From the NCBI GenBank assembly GCA_001414345.1, contig LLCB01000049.1, positions 179,472-243,471 of the forward strand: DNA of 64,000 bases. The letters run 5' to 3'. The notes beneath the pieces were generated by a model that was given only the letters and a program-made list of their open reading frames with translations, was not told the DNA's origin and did not search any database. Position numbers and translations under genes: made by a program. Below, one piece after another: positions 42,344 through 55,773 of the stretch (the stretch's first letter is position 1; every line of letters begins with the position of its first letter). The stretch comes from Hymenoscyphus infarciens. Its lineage: Eukaryota; Ascomycota; Leotiomycetes; Helotiales; Helotiaceae.

Positions 42344-44136
42344 TCACTTCCCATTTTCGACACCAAAGCAAGTCCGAACAGCAGCACCGAATCGCTCAAT
42401 CGCCTCAGCCATCTTCTCTTCGGTAGCAGCGGCGAAAGTAGCTCTGAAGAACAACTCCTTGGCTACAAAACCACTGCGCTGGGCTGTGAACCAAGAGCCT
42501 CTGGAGATGAGAACACCATTTCCAATTGCGGCAAGGAAGACTTGTTCTTCGATTTCCGCAATGGAAAGTGATGTAGAGGTCCTAGCCGAGGGATGAAGGG
42601 TATGATCGACTTTCAACCAAAGCTAAAAAAAAACTCGTTACTACAAAAGAACGAAAGAAAGAAGGAGGTTCTGAAATTAAACTTACAAACATTCCTGCAG
42701 CTGGTGGATTCCAACTGACGATATTCTTGGGAAGAAACTTCTCACAAGCATTCAGAATAGCATCTCGTCGCTTCGTGTATTGAAGTCGGAGATTGATCAA
42801 CCATTTGAAATAACCATCATGACCCCAACTCTCATCAAGCAACTTGTACAAGACCAGCTGTGAGAGCCCACTTGGGTTTTGAACGGAACACTCATTGTGT
42901 CTAATGAATCGTTCGACAATCTGCTCGGATGCAGTGATCCAGCCCACACGTGTACCAGGCGCGATGACTTTGGAGAAGGAATCCATACGCATGACTCTTC
43001 CATCGGTATCCATACTCAGATAAGTTGGAATCAGGGCCTTGAGGAACTCCTCATTGTCTTTTGGGGGTGGAACTGCGGGGCTGTTGGGACCTGTGTAGGG
43101 TTGCATCTGTAAGAAGTAGTATGGCTCATCTTCAAAGATGTAGACGTCGTGTTTCTGTGCTACCTTGTAGATGGCTTGGCGTCGGGCTGTTCCTTGGGTT
43201 GCACCAGTTGGATTTTGTCCGGAAGGGACGGTGTAGAGAACGCGTGGTTTGCGAGCTCCTCGAGCGTTCGCATCCCAATTGGTTAGAACCTCATCCATAG
43301 CTTTGGGTAGGAGTCCTTCAGCGTCCATCTTGACAGCAGCAAATTTGATACCCAGAGGAAGTGCGGTTTCAACGGCGGACGCAAAGGTATATTCTTCTGA
43401 AAGAACATAGTCACCTCTCTCGCAGAAAATTCGATATGCTTGCTCCAAAGCAGAGGTACTTCCTACCGAGAGTGCACAATGCCAATCTGCGTAGGGAGGA
43501 TTACATACAATTTCGGTATGCTCCGTAACAAATCGAATGAGCTGGGCCGAACCGGTGCCCAACCCATAGTTGAGGGCAATGGAAAGGTCGTATGAACTGT
43601 TCCCTTCAGAGACATCATACTTTCCGCCTTTGAGTACGGTGCCGGACACTTTGGTTTCCTCTTCGGAAAATTGAGGCGGTGAGGGAACCTTGACGGTCAG
43701 CGCTTCGATTGGAAAGTATTCGGGACATGGCAGACCACCGCCAAGAGAGATGAGACCTGGATTGTTCAGAAATTTGGCAGCGGCTTTGAGGCTCGAGGGT
43801 TCTCTCGATTTGGACTCAATGCTGATGTAGTCTGGGAAAGTCAGCAAAAAGGCAAAAGTGGGGATTTGTGGCTGACGGACGATCCCATCTCTTTGCTTTT
43901 GGCTTGCCACCCGAGAACTGAAAGACTGTATTAGTTGGAGATTCGGTTGCAGTGAAGCTGGGTCAACTTACCGGGTTCTTGTAGAAATCGCTAGTGGTGT
44001 AAGCAGCAGTTCCCCCCACGAATTTCCCGCTCTTCCCTCGTCTTGCAGCTACACTCCCTGCAGTCAAAGGCTCTGGAACGCTGATTGCTTGGGTGTCGGT
44101 GACCGCCTCGAAATCAATTGCAGAAGGGGGAGCCAT
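42344..44136 (-). CDS. ARO8: Aromatic / 2-aminoadipate aminotransferase, Aro8-like
   Basis: PLP-dependent class I/II aminotransferase acting on aromatic amino acids, and possibly 2-aminoadipate. Four exons (44136-43972, 43917-43881, 43831-42687, 42622-42344) give 541 residues. Exon 2 is only 37 nt, and its downstream donor is GTCCGT; joining it restores KPKAKRWDHYISIESKSREPSSLK (in pieces), the family's expected sequence. Other blocks: ISLGGGLPCPEYFP, SVGSTSALEQAYR, YTVPSGQNPTG, FEDEPYYFLQ, and the PLP lysine in MDSFSKVIAPGTRVGW. The last exon ends RTCFGVENGK. It is a cytosolic enzyme by lack of an obvious targeting signal. Confidence 0.93.
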
Positions 44137-44989
44137 GGTGGAGGTATGAGGATGAAGTTGTAGAGGAAGTTGGAGAGGAAGAGGAAGAGGTTCAAAGGTG
44201 AAGTATGAGAGAAGTTGTCGGTACTATACCGATTATATGGGCGGCACCTGACATGCAGGGGGCCGTGAGAGCCGTGACTGGACAAATGAGAAAGGATGAA
44301 CAAATAAAGGCATGTAACTCAAGGGCGCAGCTTGTTTGCAAGGCTTGCTTGCTATTGTAAGGCGTACCGTATGGGTTGCAGGTGACAAGGAGCGGAGGAG
44401 CTGCGAAAGCGGACAGGATTCAGGAGTCAAGCAGAGCCCACAATGATGGTGGAAACAATGCGGGTTGCACTTTGCCCAAAGGAGCGGGTGGAACGGGCAA
44501 CAGGTCTTAGCAATATCCCACTCGAGGTAGGTCGTTGTAGTCATACTTTGCTTTCCAGTGGTCAACAAGGGCGAGAACCCTTCCAGGTTTCTTATCTAGT
44601 GCCGTTGATAGGCGGCCCTTCCCGATTCGCTTACGGTTCGGGTAAACACTTGCACGTGATGAGCTTCCATCGGAAGGTCATCGGACCGGGAACGGCGAAG
44701 CGTTTTCTGCTGCGGGTTTTAGACTACCTGACGCAAGAACAAATCCAATCAAACCGCAAGATGTTTCGTCTATGGAAAGGAGTATACTATAGGAGTTGTA
44801 AAGTACTCTTGAAAAGGGGAGTTTTGCAAACAGAGTCTACAGCTCGACAGAAGAATCATATAGTTGGGAGCACACTGACTTATTTTTGCATCCCTGCTAA
44901 AACCCCAATAACAAACAAGACCAAAGCTACATACCAGAGACAAGCCCTCTACGAAATTTGTACATGTAAAGAGACAAACGGCCACTGTC
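44137..44989. other. Upstream region of the aminotransferase gene
   Basis: A 189-codon open frame at 44,443-45,012 on the plus strand has no recognisable features and overlaps the end of the RING gene. I treat it as chance. Nothing else is supported. Confidence 0.4.
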
Positions 44990-47658
44990 TTAGCCCGCTG
45001 GCTCTGGGGTAGGTGAGCGAGAGACAGGCACTTCATAGTCAAAAAGCCCTCCCCCCTCCGTTCTTCTCCTTTTCACGCTATAATTGGGATACCATTTAGC
45101 CGGACCCTTCGCGTAGCCGAAACTCCAATATCCATCCCTATAGTGTTCTGTAAACAATTCCCTTCTCCTCACCTCATTCTGTCTTCTCCAGTGTCGGATA
45201 TGAGCCATCTCTACACCTGTTCTCCTTTCAGGCATCCTTCCCCATCTACTCTCTGTTCTCCTACGATTGTCTTCTTCAGGATTCCATCCATCATACACGT
45301 CGTCATACCGGTTCCCGTCCAAGCTGTGAGGCGGAATTCCTTCAAACACCTCCGGGGTGATACCTGCATTCGCAGCCATCTTATATGGAACGTGATCCAT
45401 AAAGGGGCATCTTTTGCGAATAAAGTTATTCTCTTGATTCCACCATTTTTGGATACACCTCAGATGGAATACGTGATTGGCACCGCAGTCAAGCTGGGCG
45501 AGAAGATCCTCGGCCTTGAAATTGTCCTGGCATATTGTGCAGGGGACTGTCCAATTGAACTCTGAAAGGGCGTCTAAAGGTGAGTCCAGTCCGATTGGGT
45601 GCACAGGAAACAGTTTTGCAAAGACGTTCTCCTTGCGTGAAGGGCTGTCGATGTCGATATTGGGCTGGGGGAGCACGCGGAGATTTTCAATATGCTGATA
45701 AAATTCTTTGATCGGTTGGCGGTACTCCCGGAACTTCCCCGTATCTGTTGTGTCGAACACTTTGATGCTAAAGTCAGAAACGGCCTCTTTAAAACAGCTT
45801 GTGGGTATGAAGGTACTTTCGTTTTCCAATTCCAAAAGAACTTGGAGAAATCGAGGTCACCGAGCGAGTGGCTTCAAACATACCGTAGTAAAGCTGCTTG
45901 AAGGTGCTCCTCCCACTCCAGTCTCGCAAAAGAAGGTTGTTTCTTCTCAGCAAATTTACCTCCTCTATCCTTCGGAGCATTCTTGTAAATTTGGCGTCAC
46001 TGGCTATGGACGTAAGAGTGATCTGCGACCACCAATATCGCTGGTCATACCCGTACTCTGCTTCATTCTCCCATAGAAACTTATTCATCTCGTACCATTC
46101 ATCGTCATGCACAATCTTTCTTTCTATCAAGACACCTTCAACGTGCTCCATTGTAAGTCGACTCTGTATATCACTTGCGATTATGTGGAGATCGGTCCAA
46201 AGCCTTCAGAAGAGGCATGCTTAGCAATTTCTCTTGTTTGGACCGCGGAAGACTTACTCTAATTTAGGGTTATGTGTACTGGAGTCATCTTTGAAAACCT
46301 AAAATTCCCATCAGAACTAATATTGCTTTGAGAAAAGGGCACCTGAATCGCCTCAATGTTCAAAGGGGAATCTTCACCAACCTTTGCCAGGGCGTTTGCA
46401 ACAAGAAGTTTGAGCACCTCAAAGTTGTCAGAGTCGTGGATGCTTCCGAACCCAACTTCGGTATTATTGGCTGCATTGTATTCCTCCAACAACTTCCAAA
46501 ATTCATCTGAGAAAGCTTCCAGTTGATTTTCTGCAAGATCCAGCATCTCTTTGATTCCAAAGTGGCCGTCGTTCTGTTGGGTTGCGATGGGAACCGCTGT
46601 CTTCACTTCGTGATAGTATCTGTTGCCCAAAATATTCAACAAATTTAGAAGCTGCTCCTTCCCAAATGCTTGCTCCCCCATGTTAACAGAGCGATAGCTG
46701 AGAAGTCGAATCCAGACCCGATAGATGACCCATGAGATTTTGAGATTACGGTCAGTAATGTTGATATTTTCAACATCGCCATTCACACGAAGTTTCTGTT
46801 CTAGTTCTGGGTTGCGGGGATCCGTGAAGCGGCGGGCTAGTTGCAAGAAACGGATAAGTTGAAATCGACGGTTCACAATGGTTTCGGAATTGTAATCGTG
46901 TACTACTCCTTCGAATTGTGTTGACCTTTCGACCGTCTTGAGAAGTACTTGAACCTCTGGTTTGGCCTTCGATTCTGTCGACGGTGGAAATTGGAACCAC
47001 TTTCCATTATCCTATAAAAGGGTTGGTATACACTTTTTAAGGGAGTAGAGTGACAACACTTACATCCTGATGGGGTTCATAGGGATGCCTAAAATCACTA
47101 AAATTATTCACAATGGCTTCCGCCGTGACCCAGTCATCATCTTCGTCCATAGGTTCCCTTGTACAAATTTTCTCGAGTAGTTCAAACACATTCTAATCCC
47201 AGGATATTAGAGTCTGCTTACTTCTTCAAGAATGATTTAAGGGTTTCATCGAGAGTAAAGAATGATCTTTTCAGATTCCTGACACAACTAGAGTAGAAAA
47301 ACATGCGCCGCACTTTAGACTTACCCAGTACATGCCACCCCACTTCCAGGTCGGAATTCCCGTCGACTCGTCATCCAGGCCGAGGAGCCCCTGTAAAAGC
47401 CTCGCTTCACCTGCTACGTCTTGCTCTTGTTTTTGCGCTAGTTTTTTCTGTCTAAGCCTAAGATATGTGCCGGGGCCTAGTCGGTCGTCGAGCTCCAACC
47501 CAGGATCTGGATCTCCATCAGATTCATTATTTCCATCGGCACTGTACAATAACAGTTCGGGTTAGTATTCTGGCAAACAAAATCAGGAGAGATGATATGA
47601 TTTACTAATCTTCTGGCGCATATATCTCACCATCCTCATTTAAATATAAGACACTCAT
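44990..47658 (-). CDS. RING-finger-like protein of unknown function (759 residues)
   Basis: Seven exons (47658-47606, 47541-47325, 47192-47064, 47011-46343, 46298-46258, 46203-45884, 45840-44990) join in frame throughout. The intron between exons 4 and 5 is only 44 nt and has a weak GTGCCC donor, but removing it restores VFKDDSSTHNPKLELWTDL (in pieces) and avoids a stop. The 130-nt intron 2 is the longest. The N-terminal part is acidic and helical without recognised domain. Near residue 575 lies a RING pattern: CTIC, then DCGANHVFHLRC, then KRCPFMD. Seven of eight zinc ligands are present; the last Cys is Met. The tail is rich in Arg and Tyr. Likely an E3-ligase-like or protein-interaction factor; no closer identity is claimed. 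Confidence 0.75.
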
Positions 47659-48963
47659 TTATGTATATTTGATCTCAATTGCTGGTTGCTTGGTTACTCG
47701 ATGTTTCGTTTGTCAATCAATAGAAGTCATCAAACCTGCAAATCTAGAAGAAAAAGAGTTAAATTCCATCCCCCGCCATCCAAAGGTCTTTGTTCAAACC
47801 AAAACTCCCCCATCCGGCCATCGCATTTCAGTTCCCAACAAAGAAGGTTCGGTTCCTCTTTGCAACGATTGTTTTCGTAGTAAGATCTTACCACCCCACA
47901 CATTGTTTTCATACCCACACATAAGAAACCTATTTCGTAAGCAGTCATTACAAACAGGTTCCATTTATACCTCGAACATCAACACCTGCCAAAACCCCAG
48001 CTTCAACATTCCCATGCCAACAATCAATAGAAAAAACCACCGAGGGGGAGAATAACCCAAACTTTCAAAATAAACCAACCAAAATAAACCAATCAAAATA
48101 AAACACCATATCAAGTCCCATCCATCCCAGTCGCACTCGTATAGAGAAAACGGCTGCCGTTAGCCTTCCATGCCTCCCAAAAAAATATAAAAAAAATATA
48201 AAAAAAATAGCAAGATTCAAAACATCTCCTCACAACACAAGAAAAAACCCACCTCCTCATTCAAAAAAACAAAAATTTCCATAACCCTCTCATATAAGAA
48301 ATGAGGATCTAAAAACTAAATACCTACTTTTCCCCCTCCCAAAAAAAAGAAAATCATATATAAAAGACCACCCTCTCACCCAACCCCATCCCATAACAGG
48401 AGCTATACAAACAACCCCCTTGCTCTTCCGAAAAAGTATCAACCATAAACAAGACCTCAAAAAAAAAGGAAAAAAGGGGGGTCATCATAATACATATAGA
48501 AGTCCAAAAGCCACCCTTATCCTATATCCTTATATCCTTAAATCCTATTTATCAAACCCAAGCCTATCCACCAGGCATACACAACAAAACGCCATGCTAA
48601 AGAAGAAGAAAAGAGTGCAAAGAACATTATAATGCCCAAATAATGATGGATAAAAATGAAGCCGTTAACCCAAATGCAAACCCTCCCCCAAGAGTATATC
48701 CAATGTTTGTTCTCGCTCGCTTCCTGGTATGGACCCTTCCTCCCTCTCCTGTCCCCGAGTCCCCTTTCTGTCTTAAGGCCGCGAGTGACATCTCTCCTCT
48801 GTCCGCTTCATGAATCGGCTTTGCAGCTAGGTCGGCGTATCTTACTCATGGTGGCGAGCTGGTGTGTGGTTGGTAATAGAACACACCAAGTACCAAGGCG
48901 GTCTTATGATTTGTGCCCAAAGTCGAAGTGTAGAGAGTTTTCCTTTCAATCCAAAAATCTTCT
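47659..48963. other. A-rich intergenic region
   Basis: This separates the RING gene start from the adenylate cyclase stop. From about 48,050 to 48,620 the plus strand is unusually A- and C-rich with many runs of six or more A, seen as T-rich on the transcribed strand of the cyclase gene. It probably includes the long 3' UTR of the cyclase. Open frames here look like composition artefacts. Confidence 0.5.
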
Positions 48964-51900
48964 TCATCTCAAATCCCCATACTTGGCTTTATACTGTTGA
49001 AGCAAAACCAACTGTGCCTCCAACCCCTCAAGCACATCCCCCATTGGGGCACGAAGTTGATCAAGACTAGCGAGTGGTCCGCGACCAGCAGCAAGATGGC
49101 GTGTTGAGAGAGCAGAGATACAAGTCTAGGACGAGAATTAGTGAATTATACTTCAGGGGGAAAAACGAAACTTACCTCGATCCTCGAAACCTGGTGCGTC
49201 ATGAAGTTAACCAGGAATCGATCAGTAACCTCCCCGCCCTTCTGCTTCATATTCTCCATAACAGCAGTTTCCGGAGCCTGCAAAGGTGTCCCTTTACCCT
49301 TATCGCCCTCCAACGACGAGCACAGCATTTCGAGTCTCAAACTAACAGCCCAGAGAGCCCATACGGTATCGGTATCGATGCTAAGCTGTGTTTTCTGAGA
49401 GAGCGACGCTGGCTGTTGCTTGTCGGCAGCAGCAGCTTTCTTGTCAATGTCCGCAAGGCGTTGTTGATATTGAATACGGCTCGAGAGGGAATGAGGATAC
49501 ATCAAGTAGATGTACTCTGGATTTTCCAGCCCCTTCAACTTCCGCTCACCAATATCTTTGACTTCAAAACCTTGCGTGCTGAGAATGCCAAGTTCTTTGC
49601 GAATCGAGGAAGCCATCGTGTCATTTTCGAAGAACTCTTCAGATCCCGTAGACCCATTCCGACCGCTCTCGTTGTAAGTTTCCAGACAACGCTGGATTTC
49701 AGAGATGAAATCTGCTGATACTGTAATCTGTCCACCATCTGCAACACTTGAAATACGAGATGCTCGATTGACCATCGGTCCAAAGTAATCCATACGTCGG
49801 GTCACAGGATCGTTCTCACACACTGGCTGACCCCAATGTATTCCCATTCGAACGCTAAGTCCTTTGAATATCAAATTCTGGTCATTGTCAAAAATCTCTT
49901 GTCCTAGCAAACTTGATAAAACTTCAGAAGGCCACTCAACTTCCAAAAGCTGCTGTTGAACCGCGAAAGTCCATAGAAGAGCCGAAGTAGCCGTGGGAAA
50001 AGAGACCATGAAAGCATCGCCTTCAGTCTTCACCTCGTAACCACCTATCAGGCGTAATTGTCGCCGCATGACTTCGTTGTGAAGTTTGATTGCCGAGCGC
50101 ATTGCTTCTGGGTAAGTTTCCCAAAGGAATGTCGAGCTCTTGATATCGGTGAAGACGATACCCAGCTCACCAGTTGGTGCTTGTAGTTCAGCGGGGAGCC
50201 TACGGAGATTCGAGTCAAGTGCTTCCTCGCCCTTCGCCCTCTTCGGCCGTCTCGCAGGAGGATGGTCGACGATGAGCTTTGATGGGTTGAAAGTCAAGCT
50301 TTCGACACGGGGTCGAATCTTCTTCTTCAAATCGCTAACCCCAATCATCATAACCATAAGTTTGTTTGTGGCCCCGAAAGCCATTGCCAAATCCCGGAGT
50401 TTTTGCGCCGCCCGCATAAGGTCACCTCGTTCATTTCGTGCAACATCTACCACTAGTTCTGGTGATAAATATTCCCAAAGCTCCTTGGAAGCGATCAAGA
50501 TCATCTCGTCCTGTTCTTTAACAGTAATTTGTGTGATGTGAGGTGCTGCTTGAACGGCAGGCATCAATTGCACGTAGCCAAAAGCTCTCGAGACATCTAG
50601 AATGTCATTCAGTTTCCCTTGGCGAGATACCCAACCACCAGCGTCACGTATTCGCTGACGCTCACCAGGTTCCGCTGGATCATGCTTTCTGGTCAATATT
50701 CGATGAGTTCCTTCCGAGTGGATCAACATCGCCTGCGCATCTCCTACATTTGCAACATACAGCTCCGATCCTTGCAGAAATACAACGGTAGCGGTACCCC
50801 CAGAGCGTAAGTCGGCCTGGCTGAGAACCACGGACGCTGCTGACCCTCGATGGGTTGATACTGATCGTTCTTCGGTAAACTGTGCGGCTGCCGTTGCCAA
50901 ATCTTTGTTAAGTGAGAGGAAAGCTCGCCTCAGGGCATCCACTGGGGTCTCTTTCGGCGTAACCAACTTGCGTATTTCATCGGAAAAGATGTTCCCAAAG
51001 TTCTCATGCAAATATCTTGCGATTTTGGATCCAGCATTTGATAATGATTGGCCATCAAACATGCCCAGCAAAGTAGAATCACTACTGAACCTCGGGACAA
51101 CCATGTCGACAATGGACAAATGATCGTTTTTGCCTAGCGTGTCTGCCATGCCATATGCCAACTGGCCGGCAAGCGAGCCTGAGGTACGTACTCGTCGATC
51201 TTCCGTCTCGTCTGGAATTGTTGGAATTGTCCAGGTCACGTCCATCAAGCCTAAAATTCTGAGATGTTGTAGAGCACTAAAGTCAGTGAGATCAGGAATC
51301 TCACGGGCGCCCTGGATATTGGAAATATTTGGTTTGATCTCGAGACGTTTGTTGCCGGAAAGATTAAGATATTTGAGGTTGGTGTTCCAGTTCCAGTTCC
51401 AGTCGTATGGCCAATTAGATACGTTATACTTCAATGAATTGCTGCCGCAGTCCAAGACAGCTAATCGATGAGCTTTACCAAGCTCAGCAGGAAGAGTTTG
51501 AAATTTGTTGCCATTGATGTGCAATACCTGCAGTAGACTCAATTCCTCAAAGTCATCCGAAGGAAGAGAAGTAAGTTCGTTTCCGGAAAGATAAAGCTCG
51601 ACCAGAGAAGGCCAGCTCTTGATGGACCCCAGCGGCATGTCATTGAGATCGTTGTACGAAAGATTCAAAACCCGAAGCTCACTTAATAGCCTGAGCTCGT
51701 CGAATACGTCATCGTCCAGTTGATTTTCAGCCAAGTAAAGGTTCTGAAGAGAGTTCGCAAAGGTATTGAAGAACCTATTTGACACCGCAGAATCTTTTCG
51801 TGCACTCGCAGACGGTGGGGTCAAGGCTCCAATGGTTGTTTCCGATGCGCTCCTCGACACAACTGAGGTCTTTCTGCCACCCTTTCCATAGACAGAGACA

Positions 51901-54900
51901 ACTGAGCCTTTTCGGTCTCCAGTACCAGGGACTGGTGAGCCTCCAACACTTAGAAGTCCACTTGAAGCCTGACTGGGCCGGCGATGTCCAAATGCCTCGA
52001 GAGGCCCGAGCTCTTCAATGTTTCCATTGGTTTGCCCATTAGTTGCATTGGGCTGCGGAGTTCGTTCTGGTGAGACGTCTCCTGGGACTCTGGGTGCTCT
52101 TGAAGCTGGCTTTGGAAAGTTATCGAGAACATTGGAGGAGACGTTTAAAGTTTTGAGTTTGTTAGCCCACCATAATTCCATAGGAAGTTTCTTGATGTTG
52201 TTTTGTCGGACATCCAATAAAAGTAGTTCAGTCAAGCAGCCAATCTCCGCTGGTAAATTGCTCAAGGCGTTCATGGCGATGCTGAAATGTTCAAGCTTGC
52301 GAAGCTTTCCAATATGAGTGGGTAGTGAAACGAAGTAGTTTTTGTCCAACACCAATTTTACTAGATTGGGCATACGGTCAAAAACAGCATCGGGGATATG
52401 TGCTAATTTTGCGTTGGACAAAATGAGGGTGGTGAGAGTTGGTACGGCGTTCTGAATCTCAAATTTTGTGACGGGGTTTGAATTTAGGCGGAGTATTCGG
52501 ATTTTGGTGAATTTGGATTCGCAAACTGACACGTAATTATGGTCTGCGGAAATCTGTTCAACTTTTGGGAGGGTAGCAATGACATCGATGCTGGTAATTG
52601 CGTTGTACCGAATATCGACTTCTCTCAAATTCAACAGGTCTTTGAATGTCTTTGGGAGCTCACCCGTTAGACGGTTATTGGTAATAACGAAGCGTTCCAG
52701 ATTTCTCAATTTACCAATATCGTCCGGGAGATTAGAAATCCCGTTGAAGCTCATGTCAAGGTCGACGAGCCCGACTAGCTTGCACAGAAAATCCGGGAAA
52801 TATTCCAGGAAATTGGATGACACGTTGAGCGTCCTCAATGATTTAAAACCGCCAAAATACTCTGGCAATGTTCGTAAGCGATTGTTGGCAAGCTTTAGAC
52901 TTATGAGGCCTTCTAGCCTTGCAAGTTCAGCATTGTCAAGGTTTTCAAGTCGGTTGTTCGACACATCAAGGATAGTGAGTCGGTTTGCTCTACTTAGACC
53001 AGGTGGGAGTTTCCATGCTTCATTGTTGATGAATTTGATGTCGCGGAGGTTTTGACAGGATTGTATAAAGTCCTTGGGTAAGTCGAGGGAGAGATTTCGT
53101 GAGAGGTTGAGGGATATGATTTCAGAGGCTTTAGAGTAGAGAGCGATGGGGATGGTGATGAGATTTCGTCCTGACAAGTCAACATGGCTGTATTTTTGCA
53201 CCCGACTAACCCCAGGATCATTGGTGACACTGGCGTAACCGGTTTCTCGAGCGGGGACGAAAGAAAATCGACACAGGTAGCTGTTGTCCTCCCGGCCTAC
53301 GTCTTCAATCTTGTCCTCGTCTTGGTAGCCCGCTTGTTCCAGCAGGCGCTTCTGTATCACTACTGGGCGCTCGCCGGATGTAAGTATGCGTTGAAGATCA
53401 TGCTTTTTCATCACAATCTGGTAGTTTTCCAGACTATCGGTCATGTATGTCTTCTTTCCCAGTTGGCTCATGATCTCGGCCACTGAGGCGTTGAGGGGCG
53501 TAGACAGCGTGGCAAAGGTTCCATCAATCCTGAATATTCGAATGCAGTACGGTGGTCCTTTTTGGTCTGCCTTTGGAGCTACCCCAGTGTCATCTATCTC
53601 CTCCAGGCGTGCCATGTTGTCATGTTCTACTTTCTTGACCGCCCAACTGTCGGGGGCATCCCAACCTAAAGCACCAGCGCCTCCCTCGGACTCAAGCTTG
53701 GCCTCTTCTTCGACGTTGCCTATGAATATGCTGTTATCGAGGGGCGTTAACGGCACTGGCTTCGCCAAAATTCCATCCATATTTGAGAGATCTTTGTCAA
53801 GGCTGAATATGGACCCCGCGGACTGCGCATTTCGTGAAGTCGCATCTGGTGCGAAATCAGATTCGTCCGATACCTTCCCTCTGCCTTTCCTGAAGGGTAA
53901 CTTATTAACTGCTCGCTGCCGCGAGCTACTGTTGGGGGGCCGTCCAAATTGTCCATTGTCCATTCTTGGGAGATTGATCTCCGACCCTGCCAGACTTCCC
54001 TCCCGACTCCATTGACCATAATCTGAAGACCCCTGCAACTTTTCATTGGTATATTTCGAAGCTGGGGGGTTGAAAGACCGGGTCGAGGCGGGGAGGTCTT
54101 TCAATCGAGAGGACCCTTCCTTGTTCTTATTTTTTCGCAGGCGCTCCAGGAAACCTCGTTTCGTATGCCCTCCCGTGGGCGACGTTGATCCATCGTTCGC
54201 GGGCCCCTTGGATGAACTATACGCACTTGGAGTTGGACTGGAGGGTCTTTTGACCAGGCTAGTATTCGACGAGTTTCCCATAGCAGTTCCCATTGCTCTG
54301 TGCCTTGTGCTAACCGCCGAATTCTCCCTACTTATCGTAGGCCTGAGAGGCCGAGTATCTTCGTTGCTTCGATTGTGTCTGTGACTGTGACCAGGAAGAT
54401 GTACATGCCCAGAACGCGACGAGTTCTTCGGGGGAACCGGGGGGTTTTCTGCGTATCGGTCTCGATCAGGACCCGAAAGTTTCTCCCTCACGGGCGCCTC
54501 TCCATACTTTGTGATGTCCTAAGTTTGTGCATTAGCATTGCTTTCACGATGTTCCTTTGTCGAGAGGAGAGCCATTTCAAAGTTGAGTCCCGCTATTTCG
54601 CAGGGGTCGGGGACATAGCCTCAATCCCTTCGCCAGATGAGGAAGTTGGTATCTGCACTTTCAAACCTCGGTATGATAAAGAAACAACGCATGTAAACTT
54701 TTTGAAACAACTCGAAAAATGGTACTAACCTGCGAATCTTGGTAAAGGAATGGCACAACATCGCTCGACGGTATTGGGGTTCGTGGTCGGGACGGCGCAG
54801 GCGAAGCTTCTCTCTGGGTTGTTTCCGTGGCAGAGGAGTGGTTGCGTTCGCGGTGGCTTCGAGCGAATGAATGCGACCGGTGCTCCCTTCCGTGTGAAGG

Positions 54901-55757
54901 CAAGCTACTATCTGATCCCTCTTTCCCTGGATAGTCTTCGCCAAAAAAGGTTTGTAACTTTTTGTGTATCCCCGTCCGACTCAAGCTCGACTTCGACCCA
55001 GTACTACTCGCCGTCGTCACGCTGGCTACCGATGGCCGTCTCTCATCTGCAAATTCTGCTTCCGCGGGCGAATCGCTGGCATTGGTGTGTCCGGTAAATC
55101 CAGTGCCAGGGCGAAAGGCCGGCGACAGTTGGGAGGCTTGCGACAAGGCATCGCTCGAATCGTTGTAGAAGCTGGTGCCAAATGTGCTCGATGGTGTCCC
55201 GCCTCCTCCACCACTACCTGCACCACCTCCATTCGACATCCAAGGCGCAATCTGGTTGGGCGAGCCCAAAGCTGTGGGTGGATTGTGTTGAATCTGCGGG
55301 ATTCGATTGCCTCCTCCTCCGCCTCCTCCGCCTCCAGATGTTTCCAGCACAGCCAGGTCGCGTCGATAGTTACCGAAGTCTGTCATTCGATGATCCCGTG
55401 GGGATACATTGGGAGAGCCAGAATTGCGCGGTGCGGTCGATGTGGGCGAGACTTGAGATTCCGAATCGATCCTAGAACTATGACCAGGGCAATGCAAGCT
55501 GCCGTCAGTCAAAGAACAAGTCAAGAGCTTCCATTCGGGAGCGGGAAAGGTCTTAGACAGGCGTCTTGGGTGAAGGAGGGATTCCGAGCTGAAATCCGAA
55601 TTTGATTATTCGCGGTTACTCACTTTTCTCTGGAATCTGTCTTGACATTTACTGGGGCTCCTCGTCTGGATGCGCCCCGGAACAAAGAGGGCTTGATGGT
55701 GTCAGTGCTGGAGCTCGTCGCAGTTGACAGACGAGAGGGGACATCCTTTCTGGTCAT
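48964..55757 (-). CDS. CYR1: Adenylate cyclase (RA, LRR, PP2C-like, class III cyclase)
   Basis: Makes cAMP from ATP and activates protein kinase A, so it controls growth, nutrient sensing and development. Four exons (55757-55624, 55498-54730, 54518-49176, 49125-48964) join in frame to give 2135 residues. The first 600 residues are Ser/Gly-rich and disordered. A Ras-association domain lies near 620-710 (YCIRIFRIDGTFATL). Some twenty leucine-rich repeats follow (about 750-1400), then a PP2C-like domain, then the class III cyclase domain near 1745-1930 with metal-binding Asp residues in FTDIKSSTF and EGDAF. The short last exon (TCISALSTRHL ... QQYKAKYGDLR) is conserved in fungi and would bind the CAP/Srv2-type partner region. 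The ATG at 55,757 (MTRKDVPSR) follows a uORF. Confidence 0.95.
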
Positions 55758-55773
55758 GGTTGTGGACCAGCAA

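Noticed and set aside
44443..45012. 189-codon plus-strand frame upstream of the aminotransferase.
   Set aside because: No recognisable domain, overlaps the last RING exon and lies in a promoter region.
46259..46270. Ending the RING gene at the stop at 46,259, giving two separate genes.
   Set aside because: A 44-nt intron just upstream brings the frame past this stop and through a strong GTAAGT donor into exon 6, and all phases agree to the RING exon.
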